This document shows, in pieces, positions 1 to 6,843 of a stretch of DNA of 22,131 nucleotides. Numbering within the stretch: the stretch's first letter is position 1; the number at the start of each line of letters is the position of its first letter. The notes beneath the pieces are model-generated. The model saw only the letters and a list, made by a program, of their open reading frames with translations, ran no database searches and was not told the origin of the DNA. Source of the stretch: an uncultured beta proteobacterium (GTDB lineage Bacteria > Pseudomonadota > Gammaproteobacteria > Burkholderiales > Burkholderiaceae_C). A program made the position numbers and the translations under genes. Location of the stretch: NCBI GenBank assembly GCA_903920405.1, contig CAIXMC010000169.1, positions 1 to 22,131 on the forward strand, written 5' to 3'.

Positions 1-89
1 AATCCAAGAATAGGTTTCAAATATACTCACGGTTCGCTGATTTCAAAAGCAAGTTCTTCAGATTGCACAATGGCACTGCTGGTGGTCAT

Positions 90-145
90 GTAGCAGCGAC
101 TTCCAGCCGCTGACGCTGGCAAAGCGGCAAGATGCCGCTTCCACG
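90..145. repeat. GC-rich palindromic intergenic repeat
   Basis: This stretch contains nested dyads. The clearest is a 7-bp stem, AAGCGGC at 122-128 pairing with GCCGCTT at 134-140 around a 5-base loop. A second is CCAGC/GCTGG at 103-119. It looks like one copy of a REP/MITE-like interspersed repeat of the kind scattered between proteobacterial genes. It lies between the left edge of the window and the ORF remnant at 166-387. No other copy was seen in the window, so its repeat status rests on its resemblance to such families. Confidence 0.45.
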
Positions 146-165
146 AGTGCCATGCCTGATTCCAA

Positions 166-387
166 TCATTCAGCTTCTTGCTCAGTGCGGATCAGGAAGT
201 ATGACCTTACGGCAATCTCAAGAACTGGTGGTTGAAATGAGCGAACCGTGAGTGCAGCTTTTTTCGCATTCGCATTCAAGACCACGGCACCATGAATCAC
301 ATCTGACGAGTGCATTTGAAAAGCCAATTCACTTTCAAGCACCAGCATAAAATCTGCAGCGCATTCCCACGAAAATGCCCCGAGCAA
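166..387 (-). pseudogene. Unidentified ORF, possible gene remnant
   Basis: A minus-strand reading frame of 73 codons whose composition looks protein-like (for example HSSDVIHGAVVLNANAKKAA and LEIAVRSYFLIR) but which I cannot assign to a family. The frame runs open for a few codons upstream of 387 to a stop, and the only initiator near the start is TTG at 387. It lies head-to-head with the glutathione S-transferase gene and occupies that gene's presumed promoter. The absence of a good start and the short length suggest a 3' fragment of a decayed gene. It could also be a chance ORF. Confidence 0.25.
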
Positions 388-407
388 GTTATTTTCAGGT
401 ATCCATC

Positions 408-1028
408 ATGAGCCAACTCAAACTCACCTATTTCGACTTTCACGGCGGACGCGCTGAGCCGGCACGCTTGGCCATGCACATTGGCAATATTGCCTTTGAG
501 GACTACCGCTTTGCCTATGCAGACTTGACTGCGGTTCGCAAGTCAACGCCCTTCGGGCAGGTGCCAACTTTGCATGTGGACGGTGTGCAAGTAACCCAAA
601 GCGATGCAATTTCACGCTACGTGGGCAAACTCGCAGGTCTGTATCCTGCTGATCCATTCCAGGCACTGCTATGCGACGAAGTGATGGGTGCCGTTGAGGA
701 TGCCATCATCAAAATGGGACCCACGTACAGCATGACGAGTGATGCCTTGAAGGAGGCTCGTACCGCACTGGTTAACGGGCCACTGACAATGTACTTGGTG
801 TGGTTGCAGAACCAACTTCAAGCGCATGGCGGTGAGTATTTTGCAGATCATCGCCTCACCATCGCTGATCTGAAGGTGTTTGCCTACGTGCGAGGCCTCA
901 ATTCTGGCCGGTTGGATCACGTGCCGACCGATCTGGTGGAAAAGGTTGCTCCCCAGCTCAATATCCACATGAATCGCGTTGCCCAGACACCTGCTGTTGC
1001 GCAGTACTACGCCAAATTTGGACTATGA
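408..1028 (+). CDS. Glutathione S-transferase (sigma/prostaglandin D synthase-like)
   Basis: This is a 206-residue cytosolic glutathione S-transferase, expected to conjugate or reduce electrophiles using glutathione. The N-terminal thioredoxin-like domain (about residues 1-80) begins KLTYFDFHGGRAEPARL, in which Tyr8 matches the catalytic tyrosine of sigma/alpha/mu/pi-class enzymes. It continues to the cis-proline segment QVPTL and the glutathione-binding segment QSDAISRYV. The rest is the all-helical C-terminal domain with the conserved stretch LTIADLKVFAYVRGL. Length is normal for the family. I chose ATG 408, which begins MSQLKLTYF as homologues do, over the upstream ATG at 375, which would add an atypical 11-residue extension. 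The ribosome site is weak (CAGG at 396-399). The gene stands alone with no apparent operon partner. Substrate is unknown. Confidence 0.9.
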   Translation: MSQLKLTYFDFHGGRAEPARLAMHIGNIAFEDYRFAYADLTAVRKSTPFGQVPTLHVDGVQVTQSDAISRYVGKLAGLYPADPFQALLCDEVMGAVEDAIIKMGPTYSMTSDALKEARTALVNGPLTMYLVWLQNQLQAHGGEYFADHRLTIADLKVFAYVRGLNSGRLDHVPTDLVEKVAPQLNIHMNRVAQTPAVAQYYAKFGL

Positions 1029-1082
1029 ATGTCATCGCCGACGCAAAATTGACCCGATCTGAAGTCAGCGTTGACATTCTTT

Positions 1083-1345
1083 TCACCAAGGCAATTCTCT
1101 GCCATCGTAGTTAAAGAAACGCCCGCTGTCCTTTAAGCCCAGTCTTTCCAATAATTGCTTCTGACCAGCCACCGACTGCTCTATGGTCAAAGGAGCCTGT
1201 TGACCACCCATACGTGTCTTGACCCAACCAGGGTGCAAAGTCACCGAGATGATGCCATGTGCTTTCAGGTCGCTAGCGACACCTTTTGCAATCATGTTCA
1301 ACGCACACTTGGAGAGGCTGTACCTTCATTGCGCATGATCGCGAA
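1083..1345 (-). pseudogene. Short-chain dehydrogenase/reductase C-terminal remnant
   Basis: On the minus strand the frame reads YSLSKCALNMIAKGVASDLK and then HPGWVKTRMGG, ending GRELPW and a stop at 1083-1085. YSLSK is the YxxxK active-site motif of short-chain dehydrogenases, and the rest is their conserved C-terminal half (substrate loop, PGWVxTxMGG). Immediately upstream the frame is broken. The next recognisable family residues (FAIMRNEG, about 1321-1345) are in another frame, and the whole N-terminal Rossmann half with the glycine-rich NAD(P) site is missing. This is a truncated, frameshifted gene. Its broken end coincides with the 5' end of the WD40 gene, which suggests a rearrangement joint here. 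Confidence 0.75.
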
Positions 1346-3800
1346 CAGCTTGGTTGGCACTTTTATGTGCCTCGGACTGTGCTTCCTATGTCTGGCCGGG
1401 ACTCAGCCAACAGCCATCCTCCAGATCGGACATGCAGGGGAAATGACATCGGCTGCCTGGGCGCCGGATGGGAAGTTCCTTGTGACGGGTGGATCGGACG
1501 ATCGCATATTGATCTGGCGCGCTGACAAGTCTGAACTGCTGGCCAGGCTGGAGCCCTCGACCGATCCGAGGGGTATCCTCCGCAACAGTTCAATCGGGAT
1601 GAATATTCAGATCGATCAACTCCTCTTCTCGAAGGATGGCAGCATCCTTCTTAGCACGAGAAAATTGAGCGGCAGCCCTGACACGATCGCATGGGATTTT
1701 CGTTCAAGAACAGAACTTGCCCATCTACCTGGTCTGCCAATAGATATTTTGGGCGATAACGATTCGGTACTTGTTGTGGAAAATAACCAGGCTTTCCTAT
1801 GGAGCATTCGGAAACGCAAAAGAGTAAGGAGCTTTGGCGATGACTCCATCAGGTCTGATGTGGCTAAACTTTCGCCGGATGGCCGCTATGTCCTTGGCTA
1901 TAGAAGCGGGATGTGGGTGGGAAGCGACAACACCGCAAGGCTGTGGGAAGTTTCTTCAGGTCGGCTCTTACAAACATGGAAACACGATGCGGGAATTCTG
2001 GGAATTGATTTTGATGAAGGAAAGCCTGCCGCGGTAGTGCTCGCGACATCCGGCGACCTTGCCGTCATAGAGTTACCCACACTGACAATCCGCAAAGTGA
2101 AACTTGGCACCAAGGAAAATCCACAATCCATCCATCGGGCTTGGCCGGGCGTGGTCGCGGTCGTGATCAAGTCTCAAGTGACCCAATCAGCGAAAACCGT
2201 TTTTTATGACATAGCAAGCGGAAAGATACTGCGTTCCACCGATGGCGAATGGATTGGCCGTACCAGTGATGGCTCCCAGGTGATTAACCAGGGTAAAAGG
2301 TGGTTCGTCGGCGAACTCCATCAGACAGTTGTCGTTCCCGCAGGTCAAGGTCCCTTGCGCGCCCTTGGGCAACAGATATTTACGCCCTGGGCACTCTCTC
2401 CAGACGGGCATACTTTCATTGCCAACCGATACGTAGATCGTACAAAGGGTGGGTATGCCACTCAGAATTTCGGTCATTCCCCCGTACCCCAGATTTCCTC
2501 GTTCAAGGATGGTGCACTGCTCCATCAACTTCCAGACGGAAATCTACCCCCCTTCCAGTCAATGACCATCACCTCGGATGAGCATTTGCTCGTGCTGTCC
2601 AGAGGGATAAGGGGACTCGATGCCACTATGGGCGATGGGAACACCCTGGTGGTGTGGGATCTGGAACAGGGGCTGCTTCGAAAGGAACTAGAAGGCGTAA
2701 AGACTTCTGGTGGGATTCTGGCGCTTCCGGGCACACCGAACCTCTTGGTAGAGTCCCCCAACCGGGATTCCTCATCAGTGATCGATATCAGGACAGGAAA
2801 ATTGGTTCGTTCATACGCCTTTTCCAACATGACCTTTCTTGCCTCTGGTGATTGGGCTGCCATCAAGGACAACCGCATCGTCCTTGGCAAGGCGGACAGT
2901 ACGACGCCCTTGATGACCCTCCAAGCACTTCCACATCAGAAGGATCGGACTCTGTTTGCACCAAAACAGGTGGTGCCGAGCGCGATGATGACTCGTGCCG
3001 TCATCTCCCCCGACCGCCAGGTCATCGCGGCCAGTCTCCACCTGCTTGGTTCGGGTGGTGCCCATTGGGGCGGCGTGGCCTTCTGGAACGCCGGGTCGGG
3101 ACAATTCCTGCGCAGCATAGATGAAACGCTGGGCGAAGTGAGCCAAATTGCGTTCACCACGGACGGACGCTTCCTGCTGACTGCAGAGTCCAACACCCAG
3201 ACCGCACGGCTGTGGGATGTTGCGACGAACTGCCAGGTTCGCGAATTCCCGCACCCCGATACCCTCAGTGCACTGACCGTCTCTCCGGATGGCCGAACCC
3301 TCTTGACCAGCACTTCGGGTTACCGTGGGGACACGGCCGCATACCTCTGGGACATCTCGACTGGGAAACAGCGCGCTAGGTTTGTGGGTCACTCAGCCCC
3401 CATAACCGCTGTCGGTTTCTTGAAAGGGGGTAGCGTTGCCGTGACGGCCAGCAAGGACGGAGGGCTAAGATTCTGGGATACCAAGCTGGCAAGGCTCCTG
3501 CTTACTGTCATCCACGTTGGGAATGACGCCTGGGTAGCCTTGACACCCGATGGGCGCTTCGATACAAACCTGAAGTCAGATCAGGCACCAATCGGGTGGG
3601 TCATGCCCGACCATCCAGACACCCTGCTGCCCCTTGAAACCTTCATGCGCGACTACCACGAGCCACGCTTGTTGCCCCGAATACTGCAAGGCGGTCGTTT
3701 CAAACCGGTACGGTCGCATAAAGCCTTGAACCGACCCGGCCCGAGGGTCACATCACTGCAGTGGTTCCCAGGAAGAACTTGCCAGACCGGGTTGATGTGA
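1335..3800 (+). CDS. Exported WD40-repeat protein, truncated from a WD40-caspase
   Basis: The product of 821 residues starts with a hydrophobic export signal (about residues 1-25, MIANSLVGTFMCLGLCFLCL) followed by many beta-propeller blades. Examples are AAWAPDGKFLVTGGSDDRIL near the N-terminus and the C-terminal blades with SPDGRTLLTS and TASKDGGLRFWD. After the propeller comes WVALTPDGRFDTN and the linker ETFMRDYHEPRLLPRILQGG, which in my knowledge of the family precedes a peptidase C14 (caspase) domain in 'WD40 + caspase' proteins. Here the frame shifts near 3750 and ends at a foreign stop at 3798-3800, so the last 17 or so residues are out of family. ATG 1335 directly precedes the signal sequence. 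TTG 1329 is an alternative with GGAGAGG at 1311-1317 better spaced. The propeller may still be made, but the effector domain is absent. Confidence 0.75.
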   Translation: MIANSLVGTFMCLGLCFLCLAGTQPTAILQIGHAGEMTSAAWAPDGKFLVTGGSDDRILIWRADKSELLARLEPSTDPRGILRNSSIGMNIQIDQLLFSKDGSILLSTRKLSGSPDTIAWDFRSRTELAHLPGLPIDILGDNDSVLVVENNQAFLWSIRKRKRVRSFGDDSIRSDVAKLSPDGRYVLGYRSGMWVGSDNTARLWEVSSGRLLQTWKHDAGILGIDFDEGKPAAVVLATSGDLAVIELPTLTIRKVKLGTKENPQSIHRAWPGVVAVVIKSQVTQSAKTVFYDIASGKILRSTDGEWIGRTSDGSQVINQGKRWFVGELHQTVVVPAGQGPLRALGQQIFTPWALSPDGHTFIANRYVDRTKGGYATQNFGHSPVPQISSFKDGALLHQLPDGNLPPFQSMTITSDEHLLVLSRGIRGLDATMGDGNTLVVWDLEQGLLRKELEGVKTSGGILALPGTPNLLVESPNRDSSSVIDIRTGKLVRSYAFSNMTFLASGDWAAIKDNRIVLGKADSTTPLMTLQALPHQKDRTLFAPKQVVPSAMMTRAVISPDRQVIAASLHLLGSGGAHWGGVAFWNAGSGQFLRSIDETLGEVSQIAFTTDGRFLLTAESNTQTARLWDVATNCQVREFPHPDTLSALTVSPDGRTLLTSTSGYRGDTAAYLWDISTGKQRARFVGHSAPITAVGFLKGGSVAVTASKDGGLRFWDTKLARLLLTVIHVGNDAWVALTPDGRFDTNLKSDQAPIGWVMPDHPDTLLPLETFMRDYHEPRLLPRILQGGRFKPVRSHKALNRPGPRVTSLQWFPGRTCQTGLM

Positions 3801-3952
3801 CCGTCGATGTTGTATCCCCATCAACAGTTGACAAGCGTGCCTCCGGTGCCTACGACCTGCGCCTGTTCCGCAATGGTCAGATGGTCGGAACCTGGCCTCA
3901 AGCACCAACACAGGTTATAGACAGCAACATTCAAGGCTGTCAACTGCTCTGA
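3752..3952 (+). pseudogene. Frameshifted tail of the WD40-caspase gene; caspase domain missing
   Basis: From 3752 a second frame carries on the family sequence lost by the WD40 frame: ITAVVPRKNLPDRVDVTVDV, then SGAYDLRLFRNGQMVGTWPQ. Joining RPGPRV (frame one, ending 3749) to ITAVV (from 3752) needs one extra base at 3750-3751, so a single-base deletion explains the break. YDLRLFRNGQ is the recognisable linker that leads into the peptidase C14 domain of WD40-caspase proteins. Similarity stops near 3915, a few dozen bases before the MITE-like element, and no caspase His or Cys motif follows anywhere nearby. The gene therefore lost its effector through a frameshift plus a 3' deletion. Their order is not known. 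Confidence 0.7.
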
Positions 3953-4067
3953 TAACGGTGGACAGGGTGAATTTGTTCTCCCTGTTTTCCAAGCGAGCGG
4001 CGTGGCAAAATATTTGTGTTCTTCGTAGGAAGATGTCAGGAGAACAAATTCACCCTGTAACGGTGGA
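3953..4067. mobile_element. 95-bp MITE-like element with 19-bp TIRs and 10-bp target duplication
   Basis: The left end CAGGGTGAATTTGTTCTCC (3963-3981) is the exact reverse complement of the right end at 4039-4057. The 10 bases just outside, TAACGGTGGA, occur at 3953-3962 and again at 4058-4067 as a perfect direct repeat. This is the arrangement left by DNA transposition: terminal inverted repeats flanked by a target-site duplication. The 57-bp interior has no coding capacity. It is thus a non-autonomous miniature element; which transposase family moves it cannot be told from the window. Confidence 0.75.
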
Positions 4068-4160
4068 TGGGTTTCCCGTATTTCGTTGCACACGATCCGT
4101 TCCACCGGGTAAGGATCGCTTCTTTCACCATGGATGGGTGGTCGGGTGTGACCATGGGGA

Positions 4161-4634
4161 TTAGTTTTGGATACTTGTAGAGACGGTCTTTGCACCAACT
4201 TCTTGCACATTGGTAGCCTCCTCGCTTTCGGGGACATGGTTATTTTTGGTATAGGTTTGTTTAACCACCCCTTTGACCATTTCGAAGAACATATCTCGTT
4301 CGTAGACACTGAAGTAGCCCAAATGCACATATTGGAGCAGTTTGCCCTGCTGAATCTGCATCGTTCCCGAGTACCAGTGTGCAAAGATACGGTCATGGTA
4401 GTCAGGGAAGACAGCTCCCAAAGTTACCTTGCTACCATTTTCAAAAGAACCGGCTAAAGCGACCAGGTACAAACGGTCGTCGATAATTTCCCAAGTGCCG
4501 ACGTAGCCACGACGCAATGCAGTGCAGTTGTGCGCAAACTTGAGTCGGCATCCCTCGTAGTTATCGAGAGGATGGGTACACATGCGGAACTGTTGACCTT
4601 TGTAATTGAGCTTTTCCGGAATTTGGGCTGTCAT
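4161..4634 (-). CDS. Conserved hypothetical protein
   Basis: This is a 157-residue soluble-looking protein without signal peptide or membrane segment. Its core reads GTWEIIDDRLYLVALAGSFE, then LGAVFPDYHDRIFAHWYSGT, then GKLLQYVHLGYFSVYERDMF. This series of Trp/Tyr-rich beta-strand segments resembles an uncharacterised family I have seen in proteobacteria as 'hypothetical protein'; no function can be given. The start is well supported: AAGGAGG lies 5 bases upstream of the ATG at 4634, the best ribosome binding site in the window. It reads toward the MITE-like element and WD40-caspase remnant and has no close same-strand partner. The C-terminal 30 residues (from about NNHVPESEE) are polar and probably disordered. 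Confidence 0.8.
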   Translation of the reverse strand: MTAQIPEKLNYKGQQFRMCTHPLDNYEGCRLKFAHNCTALRRGYVGTWEIIDDRLYLVALAGSFENGSKVTLGAVFPDYHDRIFAHWYSGTMQIQQGKLLQYVHLGYFSVYERDMFFEMVKGVVKQTYTKNNHVPESEEATNVQEVGAKTVSTSIQN

Positions 4635-4770
4635 GCTGGCCTCCTTGTGTATGTTGATTCAAATCGTGGTCAAAAGGTGCTTGTCACTCAATCCGGCCTG
4701 CGTCGAATAAGCTATCGGGCACAAGCGAATACATGAAGTAAAAAATACTCCCGGTGCAATGACAGCTTGT

Positions 4771-4914
4771 ATGAAATTCCTCCGCAACAATTGTCTAAAA
4801 CACGCGAATGTTTATACCAGACTGAGGGTGGCTGAGAAGTCAACATTATGCAAACAATCGGCAGAACACATCGTGTGAACACCATTTTTGGTTGCGGCCA
4901 GTGGCCGCGCTAAG
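4771..4914. repeat. Imperfect direct repeat, copy 1
   Basis: This stretch matches 5492-5612 in the same orientation. Shared blocks, in order, are ATGAAAT, CGCAACAATTGT, CAGACNGAGNGTG, CTGARAAGTCAAC, and the closing TTTGGTTGCG-CCAGTGGCCGCGCTAAG, which holds a short GGCC/GGCC dyad. Copy 1 carries about 23 extra bases near 4795-4820. It fills most of the 369-base gap between the genes starting at 4634 and 5004. The function is unknown. It could be the arm of a duplication or a repeat family member. Confidence 0.7.
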
Positions 4915-5003
4915 ATTGAGTTCTTTCATGTTATACGTCAGTACTGTAGCGTTGGATGCGCTTCCTGAACTTGTACACTTATCCAACGGGGGGAATAAAG
5001 CCT

Positions 5004-5417
5004 GTGAACTTATGGAAAAAAATCAAAAGCCTGTTGGTGGGTCAGAAAATCACCAAACCAGATAGGCGCTTGCTTCAGTCTCCTTCGATGACTGTTGACG
5101 AGCCACAAAATAATGCAATGCTGGCGGCCCAACTGCTTCTGATTGCCAAACGAGAAAAGGCAAGCGCCATTAACAAGTGCAATCATTTGCATCAGTGGGG
5201 AGCAGTGGGCGCACTGGAGATGCAAGCTGTAGAAAGTGTCATCCATTGCATTAACAGCGTACCCTTGGAGTTGGATCACCAGGAATATCGCAAAATTCTG
5301 GGTCACCATCTGGGCGAACTCGCCCGTCAATGGAGGGATAACAGTTCCGACGAAGACGGCTATGGACTGGGCACCGTTCATGCTGTTGGCAGCATATTGA
5401 CTGAATACACCGGGTAG
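5004..5417 (+). CDS. Hypothetical protein
   Basis: A small protein of 137 residues from GTG 5004, or 153 residues from ATG 4956. I prefer 5004 because GGGGGGA at 4988-4994 is a plausible ribosome site and the product then begins with a basic, amphipathic MNLWKKIKSLLVGQK segment. The remainder is mostly helical (AMLAAQLLLIAKREKASAIN, then LELDHQEYRKILGHHLGELA) with no recognised motif, signal peptide or transmembrane span. It is flanked on both sides by copies of the same imperfect repeat (4771-4914 and 5492-5612), so gene plus repeat may have arrived or been duplicated together. I recognise no family. The unbroken frame and sensible composition favour a real gene. Confidence 0.5.
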   Translation: MNLWKKIKSLLVGQKITKPDRRLLQSPSMTVDEPQNNAMLAAQLLLIAKREKASAINKCNHLHQWGAVGALEMQAVESVIHCINSVPLELDHQEYRKILGHHLGELARQWRDNSSDEDGYGLGTVHAVGSILTEYTG

Positions 5418-5491
5418 CATGACGCTTTTGCATCATCAACCCTGGTTTTTATCCACGTCATCGGCTGTTTGGGGAAATTGACCATTGAACG

Positions 5492-5612
5492 ATGAAATCC
5501 CTTCGCAACAATTGTGTCAGACGGAGAGTGACTGAAAAGTCAACTCCACGCAAGCGAGCGAAAACCCACGTAGTGCGAACAACCTTTGGTTGCGACCAGT
5601 GGCCGCGCTAAG
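5492..5612. repeat. Imperfect direct repeat, copy 2
   Basis: Second copy of the repeat at 4771-4914, in the same orientation and about 120 bases long. It lies between the small gene ending at 5417 and the zincin gene read from the other strand. Its last bases, CGCTAAG, include the complement of the zincin gene's TAG stop (5608-5610), so the repeat edge touches the end of that gene. Similarity to copy 1 fades right after this point. Confidence 0.7.
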
Positions 5613-6144
5613 TGAGCATCGCAACAATCACTTTGGGTACGGCAAGGCTGACTCCGATTCCATAGATCAGATCAAGCCAAAACACCGACCCGACCGCCAG
5701 GACATATATAAGGCCAACGACGGGGGCAACGATCAGCTTGGCGAGGATGGATGCACCGTTCCCGGATACTGCTTGCCACATGGACTTCGCATCGCCTGTA
5801 CTCGGAATGGCATGCATGGCAATGGAAACCCCAAGCCAAATGAGAATGTTGTCGAGCGCCGATGACGCATTGTCAAATTCAAAAACACGTAATGCGGACG
5901 GGAACGCCAGGATTGCACCCAAAATCGAGTTGAGAAAAAACGGCCCGGCCCCGACCAAAACGCTATGTACCCAAGTCCGGGCCTGACCGTGGACAACATA
6001 CCCGGCAGGGTTCCCAAAACGAAAGTAGCAAACCTGATAAACCGGCACTTTGAGGAACCGACAGAACAATTGGTGAGCAAGCTCGTGGATGACAACGCCG
6101 GGAAAAGTGACAGCGGCGATAACGCTTCCTGGGATAAAAAACAT
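5608..6144 (-). CDS. Membrane zincin metallopeptidase (HExxH)
   Basis: A 178-residue integral membrane protein with the zinc-protease signature HELAH at residues 20-24, inside a hydrophobic helix (VTFPGVVIHELAHQLFCRFL). A second conserved stretch, AMHAIPSTGDAKSMW near residues 108-122, is the type of motif that supplies a third zinc ligand in membrane metallopeptidases. About four hydrophobic segments are visible, including two C-terminal spans (LAKLIVAPVVGLIYVLAVGS, then LIYGIGVSLAVPKVIVAML). It fits the putative zincin/DUF3267-like or M50-like group of intramembrane or membrane-embedded proteases; the substrate is unknown. The start codon lies 9 bp after the stop of the TPR gene, so the two form an operon. 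The stop codon falls inside the direct repeat at 5492-5612. Confidence 0.8.
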   Translation of the reverse strand: MFFIPGSVIAAVTFPGVVIHELAHQLFCRFLKVPVYQVCYFRFGNPAGYVVHGQARTWVHSVLVGAGPFFLNSILGAILAFPSALRVFEFDNASSALDNILIWLGVSIAMHAIPSTGDAKSMWQAVSGNGASILAKLIVAPVVGLIYVLAVGSVFWLDLIYGIGVSLAVPKVIVAMLT

Positions 6145-6153
6145 GATGAACGA

Positions 6154-6588
6154 CTACCTTGTTTCGGGATTGAGTTTTACCACCATATCAGCCATCGCAG
6201 CGTTGATTTTATCGACCTCGCGTTTCGGCAACTTCTCGCCCTCAATCTGACTGAATTTTTCGATGGCATTGATATATTGGCCAGCGCGATAGTAAGAAAA
6301 CCCCAGTCGCTTGGTTAAATCATGATCTGACGGATAGCGAACGTGAAGATCCTCAAAGCAGTCAATTGCCACAGAATATTGAGCACTTTCAAATGCCTTT
6401 TCGCCCCGATTCTTCAGAATGGCATCTGACAGTGAAGTACCGAAACCTGGCATCTGGATTGCGAAAATGATCGCGCCCGTTGCAACGATACCCTTTACCC
6501 AGAGGGGCACATGAGTAACCTCCTCGGGTGATTCTTCTGGCGTATTGGCATTTGAAGGAAATGTTGATTCTGATTCGGTTTGCTGCAT
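6154..6588 (-). CDS. Membrane-anchored TPR-like protein
   Basis: A 144-residue protein with an acidic, polar N-terminus (residues 1-25), one membrane segment (about 29-48, WVKGIVATGAIIFAIQMPGF), and a C-terminal helical domain. The domain reads RGEKAFESAQYSVAIDCFED and KRLGFSYYRAGQYINAIEKF, which are two tetratricopeptide-type helix pairs. I chose ATG 6588 (MQQTESES). An upstream start at 6630 would add 14 residues with no better ribosome site. It is the first gene of a two-gene operon with the membrane zincin, 9 bp apart, and may present or regulate substrates for that protease (inference from context). No specific family is recognised beyond TPR. Confidence 0.75.
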   Translation of the reverse strand: MQQTESESTFPSNANTPEESPEEVTHVPLWVKGIVATGAIIFAIQMPGFGTSLSDAILKNRGEKAFESAQYSVAIDCFEDLHVRYPSDHDLTKRLGFSYYRAGQYINAIEKFSQIEGEKLPKREVDKINAAMADMVVKLNPETR

Positions 6589-6843
6589 GAATACTTTCTT
6601 GAAAGAAAAGGCTAAGGATTTGGCCAACAATATCTTCCTGATATGGATATGCCCTCTGGTGCTTCTCTGCCTTCTCAGTGAAAAGCTGATTTCGGGAAAT
6701 TTTAGACATATCCTAACTTACATAACCTCATACGAACTCATTTCACTACCAAATATGTTCAGGCTGTTGCACCAGAAAATCTTGACAGGAGCTTCAACTC
6801 TTATGAAAGCACAACAAAATTCCACTCAACTGAACTACGGGGT

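Noticed and set aside
4861..4914. Possible integron attC site in the direct repeat
   Set aside because: No RYYYAAC/GTTRRRY core pair could be matched at the expected ends, and no integrase is nearby.
5004..5417. Small gene as a DGR accessory (Avd) protein
   Set aside because: Size is near that of Avd, but the helical pattern gives no recognisable match and no reverse transcriptase or template is adjacent.
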